Shown here: positions 1 to 11,292 of the stretch, in pieces | Layout: each line of letters begins with the position of its first letter | How positions within the stretch are numbered: the first letter of the stretch is position 1 | Assembly (NCBI GenBank): GCA_030386875.1 | Contig: CM059564.1 | Location: forward strand, 42,552,075-42,616,074 | DNA length: 64,000 bases | Direction of reading: 5' to 3' | From: Morinoia aosen | Taxonomy: Eukaryota; Arthropoda; Malacostraca; Amphipoda; Talitridae | Made by a program: the position numbers and the translations under genes | Notes under the pieces: generated by a model | Database searches by the model: none | What the model saw: the letters and a program-made list of their open reading frames with translations, nothing else | What the model was told of the DNA's origin: nothing

Positions 1-35
1 TGAAAATAAGGCCCAGTGAACACGGTTGAACATGA

Positions 36-176
36 CCCGTAAACTCTGATGGATTAATACTGGAAATTATTGAGTTGATGAAGCTTGTATCACAGATCCG
101 CTCATCACACACTTTCGGCTGGCATCGGACAGACAGACAGACGGACGGACGGACGCGGTTCTTATTATAGAATAGA
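36..176 (-). repeat. Dispersed repeat, Helitron-like end, copy 1
   Basis: Read on the minus strand from 176, this begins TCTATTCTATAATAAG, runs through a GTCC/GTCT-rich stretch, and contains GATACAAGCTTCA. The same sequence occurs in the opposite orientation at 48,320-48,460, with recognisable similarity over about 140 bp. Both copies start with TC directly after an A, which is how Helitron 5' ends sit at an A/T target. No 3' hairpin with a CTRR end is visible, so the Helitron assignment is inference; the two-copy dispersed repeat is directly seen. Confidence 0.45.
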
Positions 177-786
177 TTTATTTGCAACAGAGTTTATTTG
201 GAACATTTATCGAATTACTACAATATCAATGGATAGCATTTGTGTTCAACGATGTCGCTGAATCCGAAAAAAACTTATATTCACTAACCACTAACGGAAA
301 TGGGAAACTGTAAATTTAGATGCATGTTCGAAATGTGACGCGTACACAAAAATTCATTGTGCGACCTGTGTAAACGTCCAGTTTTATCGAGCTCATGGTC
401 CTGTTTTCAATTGCCAAAATTTCCGTAGTTGCAATAATTTCTCTCACTTCCTGTTCTGAGCTTGCAGGCCAGGGAAAAAATCATAGATTTTAATGCACAT
501 ATTCCAGGCAAAGAGGTTTGTAGGCAGCCCTCATGAGCAACGCAAGATACCCTTAGAGACACTAATTTTTTTTCTCAAACTGCAATGAAGCATTTTTTTG
601 GTAAGATCTGCGCAACTTGCAGCTGAACGTTCGGTTAACGCACAACAATTTGATGCTTTTTGTGTGAAATATGAATAAAGAGAAAGAACACTTATGTAGT
701 TCTAAGAACGTGTCTTCATCTCCTTAATTGTCATTGATAGACTAAGATCCATCAGCCGTTAAAATGAGAGAGTTTTTTTTTTAAAT
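177..786. other. Unassigned AT-rich stretch
   Basis: No credible ORF, RNA gene or repeat seen. Confidence 0.5.
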
Positions 787-876
787 GAGAGCTGCTATTT
801 GGAGTGAGAGCTGCAATTTGGGACGAGAGCTGCAATTTGGAGAGAAAGCTGCAATTTGAAGAGAAACTTGCAGTTC
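787..876. repeat. 19-bp tandem repeat, about 4.7 copies
   Basis: Units resemble GAGAGCTGCAATTTGGAGA, each diverged by a few bases; the last is partial. Confidence 0.8.
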
Positions 877-1254
877 ATTCGTGAAAATTGTCTTTCGTTT
901 AATCAAGTGTTTGAATGAGTGTCTTTTTAATCCTCAATTTGAACATTTTACAAGGTCATTTAATTATTTCAATCAGTAATCTGAAGCTGGAAAAATCGTC
1001 GCGTATTCTAAAACGTGTCTTATCATCTCATAGAATTGAGTTAGCCAAGTACAGTAACGCGGCGGCTCAAGAGAAAGTCCTCTAAAGTAAGCATTTGTGA
1101 GTAAAAGAACAGCAAAATCTGAGAAAAAGATGAAAAGAAGACTGATTTTAAAAATAATTCATCAGATTCTTTGTACAAGAAATTGAGTTGCTTTAAAAAT
1201 AAGTAGTACGTGTACATTGTTTGCGACGACACACTATATTTTTGAAGATGTATT

Positions 1255-1350
1255 ATCAATTTTTTACTTATTAAGTATGTAGACAAAAATATTATTTACA
1301 AAGTTGTCAACGTTAAAATTACGGTGAAGAAAACATCTTGAGTGCAATTT
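1255..1350 (+). repeat. Diverged dispersed repeat, copy A
   Basis: Shares an ordered set of words with 2,265-2,420: a TTTTTAC/TTTTGACG start, AAGTATGT, ACAAAGTTG, GTTAAAAT, GAAAACA and CTTGAG. Too diverged for family assignment. Confidence 0.5.
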
Positions 1351-2264
1351 TACTATTCCCTTTCATGCCCGTGTTGAAACTAACATGTAGATTTGAACCC
1401 TAAATACGTACCGTTATATTTTAGAAGAACATTATGTTAATCGTTGTAGTAGGGCCATTTCCGAGAATCTTACTCGTTAACAACAGAAATAGTGACCCAG
1501 TTTAATTCAAATTACCTTTTAAGTTCCCACCATTATTACTAAATTGTGCTCGAAGTTTATAAACCATTTTCCATTCTCTTTTTATCATTCGAGAGGACCC
1601 ATTTAAATTACTTCGACTACACCCAAGATACGGGCAGGTCAGACTCCCAAAGGGAAAGGCCTGTATAAACTAACTCTAATTTACCAGCGCGTCCTGCATC
1701 GTATCCAATGTAAATGATATCAAGAGGTACTCCGAACAAATGCGGCGCGGCTTCATTCCATCGCCATTAGTGTGAAAAACTCGAGTTCTAATTTTAGCCT
1801 CCCTGCGTAGGCTGCAGTGCTTCACTCAGTCGACTGTAATCTTGTACTGTGTTCGTTCTTTATGCACATGCAAGAGAGCATTGCAATGAAAGGGTTTGTT
1901 ATCTTTGGGCAAAGGTACCTATTCTGATAAGGGAGACCTGAGCCGCTCTCATTACTCGCAATTGGGCGAGGTTATGCAGGCTATCAGCGCCCTTCTTTCG
2001 AGAAAAAAGTGCCCTAAGAGGCCACACCTGACCCCAAATGTACATAAAAATGGATCAGATGATCATCGTAACAAGACGCGCAAATGAAACGCTTGCCAAC
2101 AACCCAAATAATGAAGGGAGTCTGGAGTGTAGACAGCGACCTGCCGGTCAGTAGCATGACTACGGGAGTGGTTTTGCGAAAGTGAGTTGGGAATACGTTC
2201 GATATGTTTGTTGAAAAACATGCACGCTCTTTGAATCGAGACGTTTAGTGTGTTTTCAAGATAG

Positions 2265-2420
2265 CTTGCCAATTTTTGACGTATTAGGTATGTGAAAATG
2301 TTTTTATTGTATTTGACAAAGTTGAAACAATTTTTGACGCTTTAAGGCATATGAAAATGTTGCTTTTAAAGTTGACAAAGTTAAAATCACGCTATAGAAA
2401 ACACCTTGCGAGAATTTGCA
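2265..2420 (+). repeat. Diverged dispersed repeat, copy B with internal duplication
   Basis: Two tandem versions of a ~60-bp unit (AATTTTTGACG, then a GTATGTGAAAATG-like word, then TTGACAAAGTT), followed by the tail TAGAAAACACCTTGCGAG. The tail matches the end of the 1,255-1,350 copy. Confidence 0.5.
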
Positions 2421-2842
2421 ATTTAAATCTTTTATATAAAGGATTGAGCTGACAAGTCATTAGTTAGTCTTTCTTGCAAAGTAAATTAAGAAATATCCAT
2501 CTCGAAAAATTTCCAAGATCATATTCAGTTGCGATCGACTTACTGGGAAATTTAAAAGTGAAACTAGAATTTTAAGCCAATATACTGAATTTACTAATTG
2601 TTTACAGTCGTTTCACACAGTCATTTGCATTTTACAAACAAATAAGCTACATCATCGATTATTTTCGCCACGTGTACCGTGTATTACGTCATTTATTCAT
2701 GCAATTAGGTCACGAAGCAACGTAGCTTATGCGTAACCTGGTAACACAATTCTTCATCGAGTTCATCTTCGTATTTTATCTCCTTTTTTCACGCAATGCG
2801 AGCTTGAAACGCAACACCGTCTGGCATCAGGAGATTCTAGAG

Positions 2843-3044
2843 CAGTGGTTCTTAATCTAAGGAGTGCGAGCCTCCGCAGTGAAGCCTGATTTTTCCCAGC
2901 AATGTTTTCGAAAAATGAGTAAACTTTCACTGTTGAATTTGTTTGAGGACCTATTTACAACATTCTTTGTTGTTAGCTCTTATTTACCAGTCCGTTCTGG
3001 TAATTCTTAAGGGGGCGTGGGAGTAAAAAAGTTAAGAACCACTG
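2843..3044. mobile_element. hAT-like MITE, 202 bp
   Basis: The ends are perfect 13-bp inverted repeats, CAGTGGTTCTTAA and TTAAGAACCACTG. Flanks are TTCTAGAG on the left and, after one extra A, ATCTAGAG on the right, an imperfect 8-bp target duplication. CAGTGGTTCTTAA-type ends with 8-bp duplications are typical of non-autonomous hAT elements (family knowledge). There is no internal ORF, so movement would need a transposase from elsewhere. Confidence 0.75.
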
Positions 3045-5934
3045 AATCTAGAGCTCATTCAACCTCGTGCATGCTTCAGTACATCGTCGGGGTCTGTAAT
3101 TTTCTATGCAAATGAGAGCGATGTCTGGCTTTGTTCCTTAAATTTCGCCGTGATAAATTACCACATTTCCTAATAGCTGAGGTGCATTATGCCTACGCTC
3201 GTACTCAGTACATGAAACCTGCGTCTGGAAGTGATGAATGGGATGCATTTTTATTCATGGGATACGACACTGTGAATTATAAAAGAGTTGCGTTTCTCCT
3301 GGCTTACCATTCATTATTCAGCAATGTGTGTTTATTTGCAGTTTGATTTATAGAACTATTTCTTTGAAAAAATAGTCATTAGCTGCTGAGTCTTTTGGTG
3401 TGCATGATATTTCTGCGCGCTATTTTAAATGACTGATGTTTATTTTTGTTTATTCATCTGCACTCTAAAGGTTGACATTTTTAAAAAAATCTGTCTCTAA
3501 AATGCAGTTTCTCTGCTATCATATTTTTCTCTTTTAATCCTTCTGCCGAACATCAAAAATAGTAGAAATTATCAACTTTGGTAGACAAATGAATTGCAAG
3601 AAAATGCAAGGGAGTTGCGACCGTACTACGCTGAAAATATTTAATTTTAATGTGTAATATCAACCATCTATTTAGTCCAGCTGGAATTCACAAACGAACA
3701 GTTACAGTTTTCAAGGTCGCAGATGCTATGAAATCAGAGTTTTTTTGTGTCTAAGAGAAAATTTCGCGCATCCATTTTTCTCCTAGCTCCACTGACAGAG
3801 CATCTATCAATGACAGCCAAAAAAATCGCGCTTGAAATCTGTAGCCAGTTTTTTGAGTGGATAATTTTTTTGTGAGATGGGTGGGAACTTTTCCAGCTTC
3901 TACTGAGACTTCACATTCTAGTCTCCGAGTAACAATGCACGAGTAGCTATGTCTTTTTCAAGACTTTAAAATAATTGCATGAGAAAACTACGTAAAATGT
4001 TCCTCATTCCGTCGGAAATACCCATAAACAGTTATCCTCATCCAATCAGTACAACTGTGGTTTTGTTCAAGGATTAATTTTTGGTCCACTACTTTTTTCT
4101 ATTTTCATTAGTGGTTTCCCCTCTATATTTTCCAACATAAGAATCTCTATATATGGAGATGATGTCAAGTATAAATGACACGGTAAGGGTCGAATTACAG
4201 CCGAAACAAATAAACACCGATACCCTCCTCAGTAACCTGAAATAAAGGTATGATCATATGTTCTCAAATTAAATACAAATAAAGTACGTTGCATTGAATT
4301 CAGAAACAAAAAAATTACTAAAACTGACTTTCAGGTCAGGAAATGGTAAAATCGAGCCTAAACAAAAAAGGAGAAATTTAGGCATTTGGTTGGATCAAAA
4401 TATATTTTTTAAATTGCATTTGAAATTTTTTTGAAGAATTATGAAATACGACGAAAAACTAAGTCATTAGCTATTCACTCTTGGGTATTTCCGCTTGTTG
4501 ATCTTTTCTGTTTTTTTTTCTGGAGAGACACACCTCAGAATCTTTTGATAGAGTAACAAGAATGGATGAATTTTATGGCAAAGCTTATGCGCCATGATAA
4601 ATTGAAGTAGGATGATCTATAAGCTATAGCTTTAACCTCTAAATTACGAACTAAATCCCCAAATTGATTGTAATAATTGCAGGCTAAAGTAGCAAGTCAT
4701 TTTCTGTGTCAACAGGAGCTCCGTGATGCAAAATGTTTTAAAAAAGTAATTATTTACTGTAGTCCAGGTGGCATTACTTTACATTACTTACATTACTATA
4801 AATTATTTTGTAAACATTACTTCATCTTTCTTTCCTTTACATCGTAATTTACCCATCCAAAGCTTTGTTGGTATACATACAAGATGTAATTTCTTATGTG
4901 CTAAAGTATATCAAGATTATACTATGAACATTTTAAGGTGTACATTTGCATTTTCTTTACATAGACTTGGCTATTATAACAGTTTTTATTACGCTATGCT
5001 TACCAACTAAGACCAGCTGTGGTAAAAATTTCCCCCAAATCAAATATTTACCATTTTTCGTATAAAGTTAATAAGGAATAAATTGTTTTTTCTTTAGTTA
5101 TTTTCAAAGCAATGGTAGTATTTGGAGTACTTTTTATGCGTAAGGAGTGAGTGAGATAATCTTCTTGCTTCTGTGTATTTATTCCTGATAATTTGTATAT
5201 TGTGGATCAAGCGTCATGCAGGTACGTCAGAGTTTTCCTTGAGTATAAAAATACCAAATAACTGATATTAATTGAAGTTTAGCCTGAATTGAAATGTGAA
5301 AGAATGAAATATCTTGGAATTGTTTGACAGATTAAGGTATCAAGGAACGTGTTCGCTTCTAGGTATTACTCGTGCACTTTCCATCTCATTCATTACAAGA
5401 AGATAAAATCTTGAGAGACTCAACGCACCTACTTGAATTTAAATCTACGAAAAATTCCGTTATAGTTGTAAAATCAAAACCAATCTAGCTCACGTGTCAC
5501 ATGTGTGTGGCTAAGTTATCTTCAAAAAATTCCTGCTGGTGTGACAAACATTGGAATAAATTTTATTTCGTGCTAGCCTCACTGTAGCAGGCCATCTCCA
5601 GGCATAGCAATCCATCCCGTCAATGTCAAAGCAAAAATCATCGTAGAAAAAGATATATGTATTAAAAAATTTACCGGTGTTGGCTTGCAACTGTAACATT
5701 TTCATAAAATATTTTCTAGCTCACGCAAATATCCGTACACGAAACAGCTCTTAACAAATTAAATTTTGTATACACGCTCGGATAAAACACTACATAACAA
5801 AAATATTTTCACATGCGTGATACTCACTGCTTGTGAAAGCAAAGGTGTTGAATTTTTAAAAAGCGAAATTTCTAAGCAACGATCATCATCTAGACAGCAT
5901 ACATAATCGGTGTTAGAGCTGGGCAAATGCGATA
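3045..5934. other. Unassigned AT-rich stretch
   Basis: No gene, RNA or clear repeat recognised. Open frames at 3,131-3,346, 4,768-5,010 and 5,511-5,705 are under 85 codons, have no domain signature and use AT-rich codons as expected by chance. Confidence 0.45.
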
Positions 5935-6132
5935 CAGTATGTCCCACAAAAACCGGAACCGACAATTCATTTTCCCGTATCAGTAACACTATCATAATCA
6001 GTAATACCTTTTCTAAAGGTTTATTTTGAAGGATAGTTTTGCTAGAAACTAAATGATTATGGTATTCTTATGATGATATTACTGATACGGGAAAATAAAT
6101 ACTCGGTTCGGGTTTTTGTGGGACGTATTATG
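5935..6132. mobile_element. Mariner-like MITE, 198 bp
   Basis: Long imperfect inverted repeats of about 50 bp. The left end has CAGTATGTCCCACAAAAACC, and the right end is its near mirror image, ending GGTTTTTGTGGGACG. The arms also share TTTTCCCGTATCAGTAA. The element sits between TA dinucleotides (5,933-5,934 and 6,133-6,134), and a TGTCCCAC-type end with TA targets fits Tc1/mariner. With arms this long and only ~90 bp between them, the transcript could fold into a hairpin. No ORF. Confidence 0.75.
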
Positions 6133-6142
6133 TAGTACAGCG

Positions 6143-6362
6143 TGAATGGTGAATGGATGGATGGGGGGATGGATGTTATCTGGGGCGTGTTGGGTGTGTG
6201 GATCAGGATCTGGATGACCGTGTGCTTCTGACGTCACTTCAGTACAGCTTTAAAGATGAAGGTGTGGTGGGAGGCGTGAGCGAGAGAGTGAGAGAAAGAG
6301 AGAATGTGTTTGAGAGAGGAAGGCATGAGTGTGTGTGTGTGTGTACAGGGAGAGCGAGCGAA
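6143..6362. repeat. Simple-sequence tracts
   Basis: A GGAT-rich tract (6,143-6,177), then a GA-rich tract (6,277-6,330) and a (GT)n run (6,328-6,346). The 60-75 codon frames here on both strands are low-complexity artefacts. Confidence 0.75.
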
Positions 6363-7163
6363 AAAAACGCATTGTAGGGACCGGTCAGATTGAACAACAA
6401 TGCTATGGGGAAAAAACAAAAAGTTTGTAAATAAATGTCGGACTAGGAAAATAAAGAATCATACATGGGATAAAATGCGAATAAAGTTAGGGTAGGGAAA
6501 AATAAAGCAAAGGAAAACTAGTTGGATTAGATAGTGCAAAAGTCATTTCATAGTTGGGAAGCGTCAAGTTAAAGAAAAAAATTCAGATTGTTGAAGGGGA
6601 GGCGAGGCCGACGTTCGAGGGGACAAAATAAATTCCAACTTTAAAGGAGGCAACTTTGAAGGGTGATGGAAACTTTACGGATGACCTAAGGTTGGCCTCC
6701 GGGGGCAAAAAATGGTATATTTTTAAAAGACAACGTCAAGTTTATCCAGAGGACGGCAAAAGTTGTCGCAGAATGAGGCAAAGACTCGCACAATGAAAGC
6801 TTGAGCCATAGATGTAAAATAATTTAGCAGAAAGTACTCTGAACACGTCCATGATGATCTCAAACGTTTTATTACGATTTTCTTGGCTGGGTTGGTTGTC
6901 GTTTTATCCTGCAAGTGAAATTTCGTAAGAAATCAGCCTTTTTCATTTAAATACGTATTTTTAAAACGATAGGCTAAAATTCCATTGCCCTTTTTCAAGG
7001 AGAGGAATACCATGTAGAAAACGGACTCAAAATAGTGTTCAGAAATAGGCATGGGGAAAATTCGGTCTATTTCATTTGAGTTCTTTGAAAATGATAGGTA
7101 AGAAATTTCATTGTTCTATATTAAAAAGAGGAATATCATACACAAAACGGACACGAAAAGTGT
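6363..7163. other. Unassigned AT-rich stretch
   Basis: Nothing recognised. Confidence 0.45.
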
Positions 7164-7404
7164 TCAGGCATAGGCATGGCATAGGAATAGGCGTGGCATA
7201 GGCATAGGCATAGGCATGGCATAGGCATGGCATAGGCATGGGCATGGCATAGGCATAGGCATGGACATGGCATAGGCATGGGCATGGCATAGGCATGGCA
7301 TAGGCATGGCACAGGCATGGCATAGGCATGGGCATGGCATAGGCATAGGCATAGGCATGGCATAGGCATGGCCAGGCATGGAATAGGCATAGGAATAGGC
7401 TTGG
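7164..7404. repeat. GGCATA/GGCATG hexamer-based array
   Basis: About 240 bp built from GGCATA and GGCATG hexamers with occasional shortened GGCAT units. On the minus strand it is stop-free in all three frames and gives M/P/C/L/A/Y-rich peptides up to 118 codons. These are repeat artefacts, not genes. Confidence 0.9.
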
Positions 7405-8451
7405 TGAACAGTACTTAAGGCAAAGCCCGTACGTTGTCTGTGCGCTCTGACGACGTACGATTTAAATAAAAGGGGCTCAATGGGAAGGACTGAGAGCCTC
7501 GCGAATATATTTATCCTCAACCCGAGCGCTTCCGTGGAGAACTCTTCAGGTTTTTCTGGTGACGGAAATTTCCCTTCACGCTAGTTTTTCTAACGAATCT
7601 TCCACGGGGCCAAGTGATGTGTATGCGATTAAGGAGCCAAAAAAATGAGGGAATATGTATGAAAATTTGAAATAAAATAGGATTTTTGGAGAATATATGA
7701 ATTGAGTTTTATGAAAAGCTTCTAAATGAGTTTTTTTTTCAACGTCTCGATTCCGACATCCCACCAGATGAGATATTCAAGATTTAATCTTGACTTGATT
7801 TTAGTTGCGGTTGATTTCGAGCCAATGCGGCCGATGAAATTAGTCAAAGATGCCTACTACGTTTTGTGACTTACCAGTGTTATATCTCCAATGCATAATT
7901 TTCATTTCATGCATATCGACACCTTAAAGTCTGTTATTCTCTAAAAACACTTTCAATACTTCTAAGCAGCAGCTCTCGCCGCGTTTCAACAGAATGTATC
8001 ACATGTAAATTTTACTTTCACAGGTTGGGGCATCTCCAATAGTCGCTGCAAAAGAATGGCTATTGATTTTTGTGAAAATAGAAGGAGAAAATAAAATACA
8101 GTTTATTTTCGGTAAAGGTAATTCAAAAACCATCATTGTTTTTCAAAATACTGTAACGTACAGATTCTCAGTTGATAAACACACACGGGTATCGTAATAC
8201 CCATGCATGTCAATAATCGAAATACCTATGCGAATAGTCGAAATGAGACTATGAACTGTACTGTACTCTCTTTCCCGCTACGGTAGAGAACTATAAACAC
8301 ATTGCACTTTCATTTAATTTTTTCTTAGCCTATAAATAAAAAAAGCGACAAATCCTCCTTACTGGTTTCATTTCTGGGTTAAGATATCATACCACGCCTA
8401 ATTTCAACGCTTATTGAACAGTTTTTCCTCTTTCTCTAATAATTATTCCTA
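7405..8451. other. Unassigned stretch
   Basis: Nothing recognised. The 62-codon minus frame at 7,576-7,764 starts at TTG and has no domain signature. Confidence 0.45.
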
Positions 8452-8741
8452 GTTCTTCAAAGTTTTCTTATTGCAGTTTGCAATTGTGTCCATTTAAATG
8501 TTTATCTGCAAGAGCAAGAATAAACCCAAAACAAATCTCTCCAAGAATGACTGTAAAACTCTGCTACAATTTTGAATAATTGCCAGTTGTCTGCTGGTTC
8601 TTGAAGGTTTTCTTATTGCAGTATCCAATTATGTCAATTGAAAAGTTTGTTTGTAAGAACAAGAATAAACCCGAGACAAATCTCTCCAAAAAAGACTTGG
8701 GAACTCTGCTATAATTTTGCGTAATTGCCAGTTGTCTTGCT
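8452..8741 (+). repeat. Direct duplication, two copies of ~145 bp
   Basis: Copy A is 8,452-8,596 and copy B 8,597-8,741. Both run from GTTCTT.AA.GTTTTCTTA through CAAGAATAAACCC and ACAAATCTCTCCAA to AATTGCCAGTTGTC. Identity is high but imperfect, and the copies abut with no spacer. Confidence 0.85.
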
Positions 8742-10189
8742 CTCACAGCTCTCAAATATGCTACCGAAGGAGCGGAGGTCCGACAGGTCTGCCGAAGGCT
8801 GATAAATTTGACTGGCTAAGTCCGGCGTACGTCTGATGAAGTCTTATGAAGCGAATATGCTAAGCAGCTCTGATGGATGACGCTGCCTACGTGAGCTGAC
8901 TAAAAACCCCGTGTATACGAGCGACGTGATGCAAATTAAAGGCTTTGAATTAAAGAGGTGTTCTTGTAGCTTATAGTTTTCAGTACTCCATTTAAAAGTA
9001 AAGAGTAGTTTCATCCTAGTTAATAACCGTGCCCTGAAAAGAGGATATGAGCGTCAGACAAGTTGAAAGTCATGAATTGTTACAATCGCTGAGGTTATAA
9101 CTAACCATAGACTTGGAATGTAGGCAAATAGGCGTTTTTAGGACGAATGGGATTTTAACCGAAAAAACTCGCATCGGTTGGGTGTCATGTTATTCACGAG
9201 CTGAAGGACGTAGTTGAAATACTGTAGCCAACAACATGCGCTTTACTGAATCTGAATAGGCAGTTAAACCATAACTACACATATTCTTCTACCAAAAATT
9301 CTAAATTTGACAAATGATAATATTAGTATTTAAGCATAGCATTAGCTTCCAAAAAATGAGACACTAGCAAATTGTTCACTTCAAGGTTTTAACTGCGGAG
9401 CCGCTTCTATACGCAAAGAATAAAACGCCACTAGCATTTCCTTCAGTCAAGCGGGGCGTCATTCGGAAGAGGAGTTCCGCTGAAAAAAATAATCTCAAGA
9501 AGTTTTCTGGCTTTGAAAGTCTGTGCGAGAATACGGTGAAAATCTTCGGATTTTTGTCCTGGAATTTTCTACTTTAAAGCTCATAGAAATGTCAGCTGCG
9601 CATGAGAGTTTAAATCTACTCAATTGTTGATTCGAGTTTTGCGAGTAGTGTATTTTGTGCGCTTGTGTCCTTAGGATCGAAGTTAATGGACATCTGCTGC
9701 TATGAGTGTGAGTTATAGACGAAAAAATGATGCAACATTATTTTATTTACCATTAAACCAAAATCTCATTTATATAATTAGGTTTGGTTTTTATACAGAT
9801 AAACTGCCGAAACAGCGATGCTTTGGGGAACTGTAAATCAAGTTTTAGATCCACACGTCTTGCTTCAATGATTGTTTTTATATGAGAAAGATAAATCTAG
9901 TGCCAATGCGAGGTTGAGATCGGGAAGAGGATCGAACGAGAAGTTGTTAATCCATGTCAGATGGTAGGACGACAGCAAGGGTCGTTATAAAATCGAAATG
10001 TTCAGCAAGAACAGAAAAATTGAGATCAAGATATATCTCGATTAGCTATCATAAGGTTGCACACATTTCTTATAATTATTAACAGTGTTATCAAGGTCAC
10101 TATTAATGAGTCACAACTATGTTTAAGTTTATTAACGATAATTTTAGCTCATTTTTTTCGTCATTTCTGCTGACAGTTATGACAGAACG
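8742..10189. other. Unassigned stretch
   Basis: No gene or repeat recognised. Confidence 0.45.
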
Positions 10190-10197
10190 GTCGTGTC

Positions 10198-10776
10198 CAT
10201 GGAGCTAGGATATACTGGAGGGAGCATAGCCGATTCCAATCGGGTTCAAATTTGCTGCGAAAGTTGGGAGACTGGGACCTTGGCAAGGCCCCACACGTCA
10301 GCCAACCACAGACGCTTGGCTGAAGTTGGCTCCTCCTCACCTCCTCACCTCCTCTACGATTCGCCCTCCCATTTTCCAAAGCAAGATTAGTACCGCTCCA
10401 CAAATCGAAGGATGAGGTGCGCGTGCAAGTCGCTCTGTAATTTGTTATATTCAAGGGCCTGTAATCTTTATAGTTTTCAACTCTAAATGTATCTTTGCTA
10501 GCAATTTTGATATTATTAAGTGTCCTCAAGTGAGGAAACACAATTTATTATCTTTCGGAGTCTTAGAATCCCAAATTAATGATTAACGAAAAACTCAACA
10601 GCTGGAAGAGCATTCAGCGAGCGTGTGCGCATCCCAGCGTGGTCAGGAGGTAACTGGCTTCCGTGCTGACGTCACACTTGCGAGACGGCTATTGGTTACC
10701 ACAGACAGAGGAGAAATCTCAAAAACTGGTTCTCTTCACAGACGGCTATGCTCCCTCCATATATCCTAGCTCCATG
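10198..10776. mobile_element. Non-autonomous DNA transposon, 579 bp, 8-bp target duplication
   Basis: Inverted repeats of about 35 bp begin CATGGAGCTAGGATATA and continue through GGAGGGAGCATAGCCG, with a 1-bp length difference between the arms. The element is flanked by perfect 8-bp direct repeats GTCGTGTC at 10,190-10,197 and 10,777-10,784. Eight-bp duplications occur in hAT and P superfamilies; a CATG end favours P-like, but this is inference. Frames inside (10,161-10,541 minus, 10,193-10,390 plus) show no transposase motif, so it appears non-autonomous. Confidence 0.85.
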
Positions 10777-10784
10777 GTCGTGTC

Positions 10785-11288
10785 TATGCTACGGTCTGAA
10801 AATACTTTTACTTGACCCTACCTTGTTTCTTTTACCGTGATGCATAGCGATTAACTAGAAAAAATTCCTATCGTTCCGCTTACAAACCTCAACACGTAGA
10901 AACTGGAGGGCGAAGTTATGCTGAAGATTGAATTATGCACACATTGGGCATTTTTATGACATAAATTGTTTTAGAATCTTCAATAAACAGAAAGAAAAAA
11001 GCCTTGAATAACCAATATAGGTATTCGGAAATTTCACAAAAAAACAGAGATGAACTAACGTAAAGAAAATAATTAACGAACATAGCAAACAATGAACTCC
11101 CATGCGTTTCCATTTTCTTTTAACATATTCAACACTTGAAGATGAATTTGTGTCTTCGCCACCGAGAGTTATAAAGACATTCAAATCATGCTTTAAATAA
11201 CTAAAATACCTTCATATTATGCTTTAAATAGTTGACGGCAATACATTTTCACAATACTTTTCACTTTAACTCGAGTTAAAGCCTCAAA
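10785..11288. other. Unassigned stretch left of the retrotransposon
   Basis: AT-rich, nothing recognised. Overlapping minus frames at 10,916-11,184 are short and have no domain signature. Confidence 0.45.
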
Positions 11289-11292
11289 GTAT
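11289..11292. repeat. Target-site duplication GTAT, left
   Basis: GTAT here and at 22,811-22,814 directly flank the TG...CA ends of the LTR element. A 4-bp duplication is usual for Ty3/Gypsy integrases. Confidence 0.9.

Larger units (their letters stand above)
877..2842. other. Unassigned sequence with a diverged repeat pair
   Basis: No coding region supported. Two related segments lie inside (1,255-1,350 and 2,265-2,420). The frames near 1,041-1,286, 1,896-2,087 and 2,063-2,272 are short and resemble no family. Confidence 0.45.

Noticed and set aside
7108-7520. Minus frames of Met/Pro/Cys/Tyr-rich repeats
   Set aside because: Direct consequence of the GGCATA/GGCATG array.
10241-10262. B-box-like GGGTTCAAATTT suggesting a tRNA gene or tRNA-derived SINE
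   Set aside because: No A box, no cloverleaf arms; it sits inside the inverted-repeat element.
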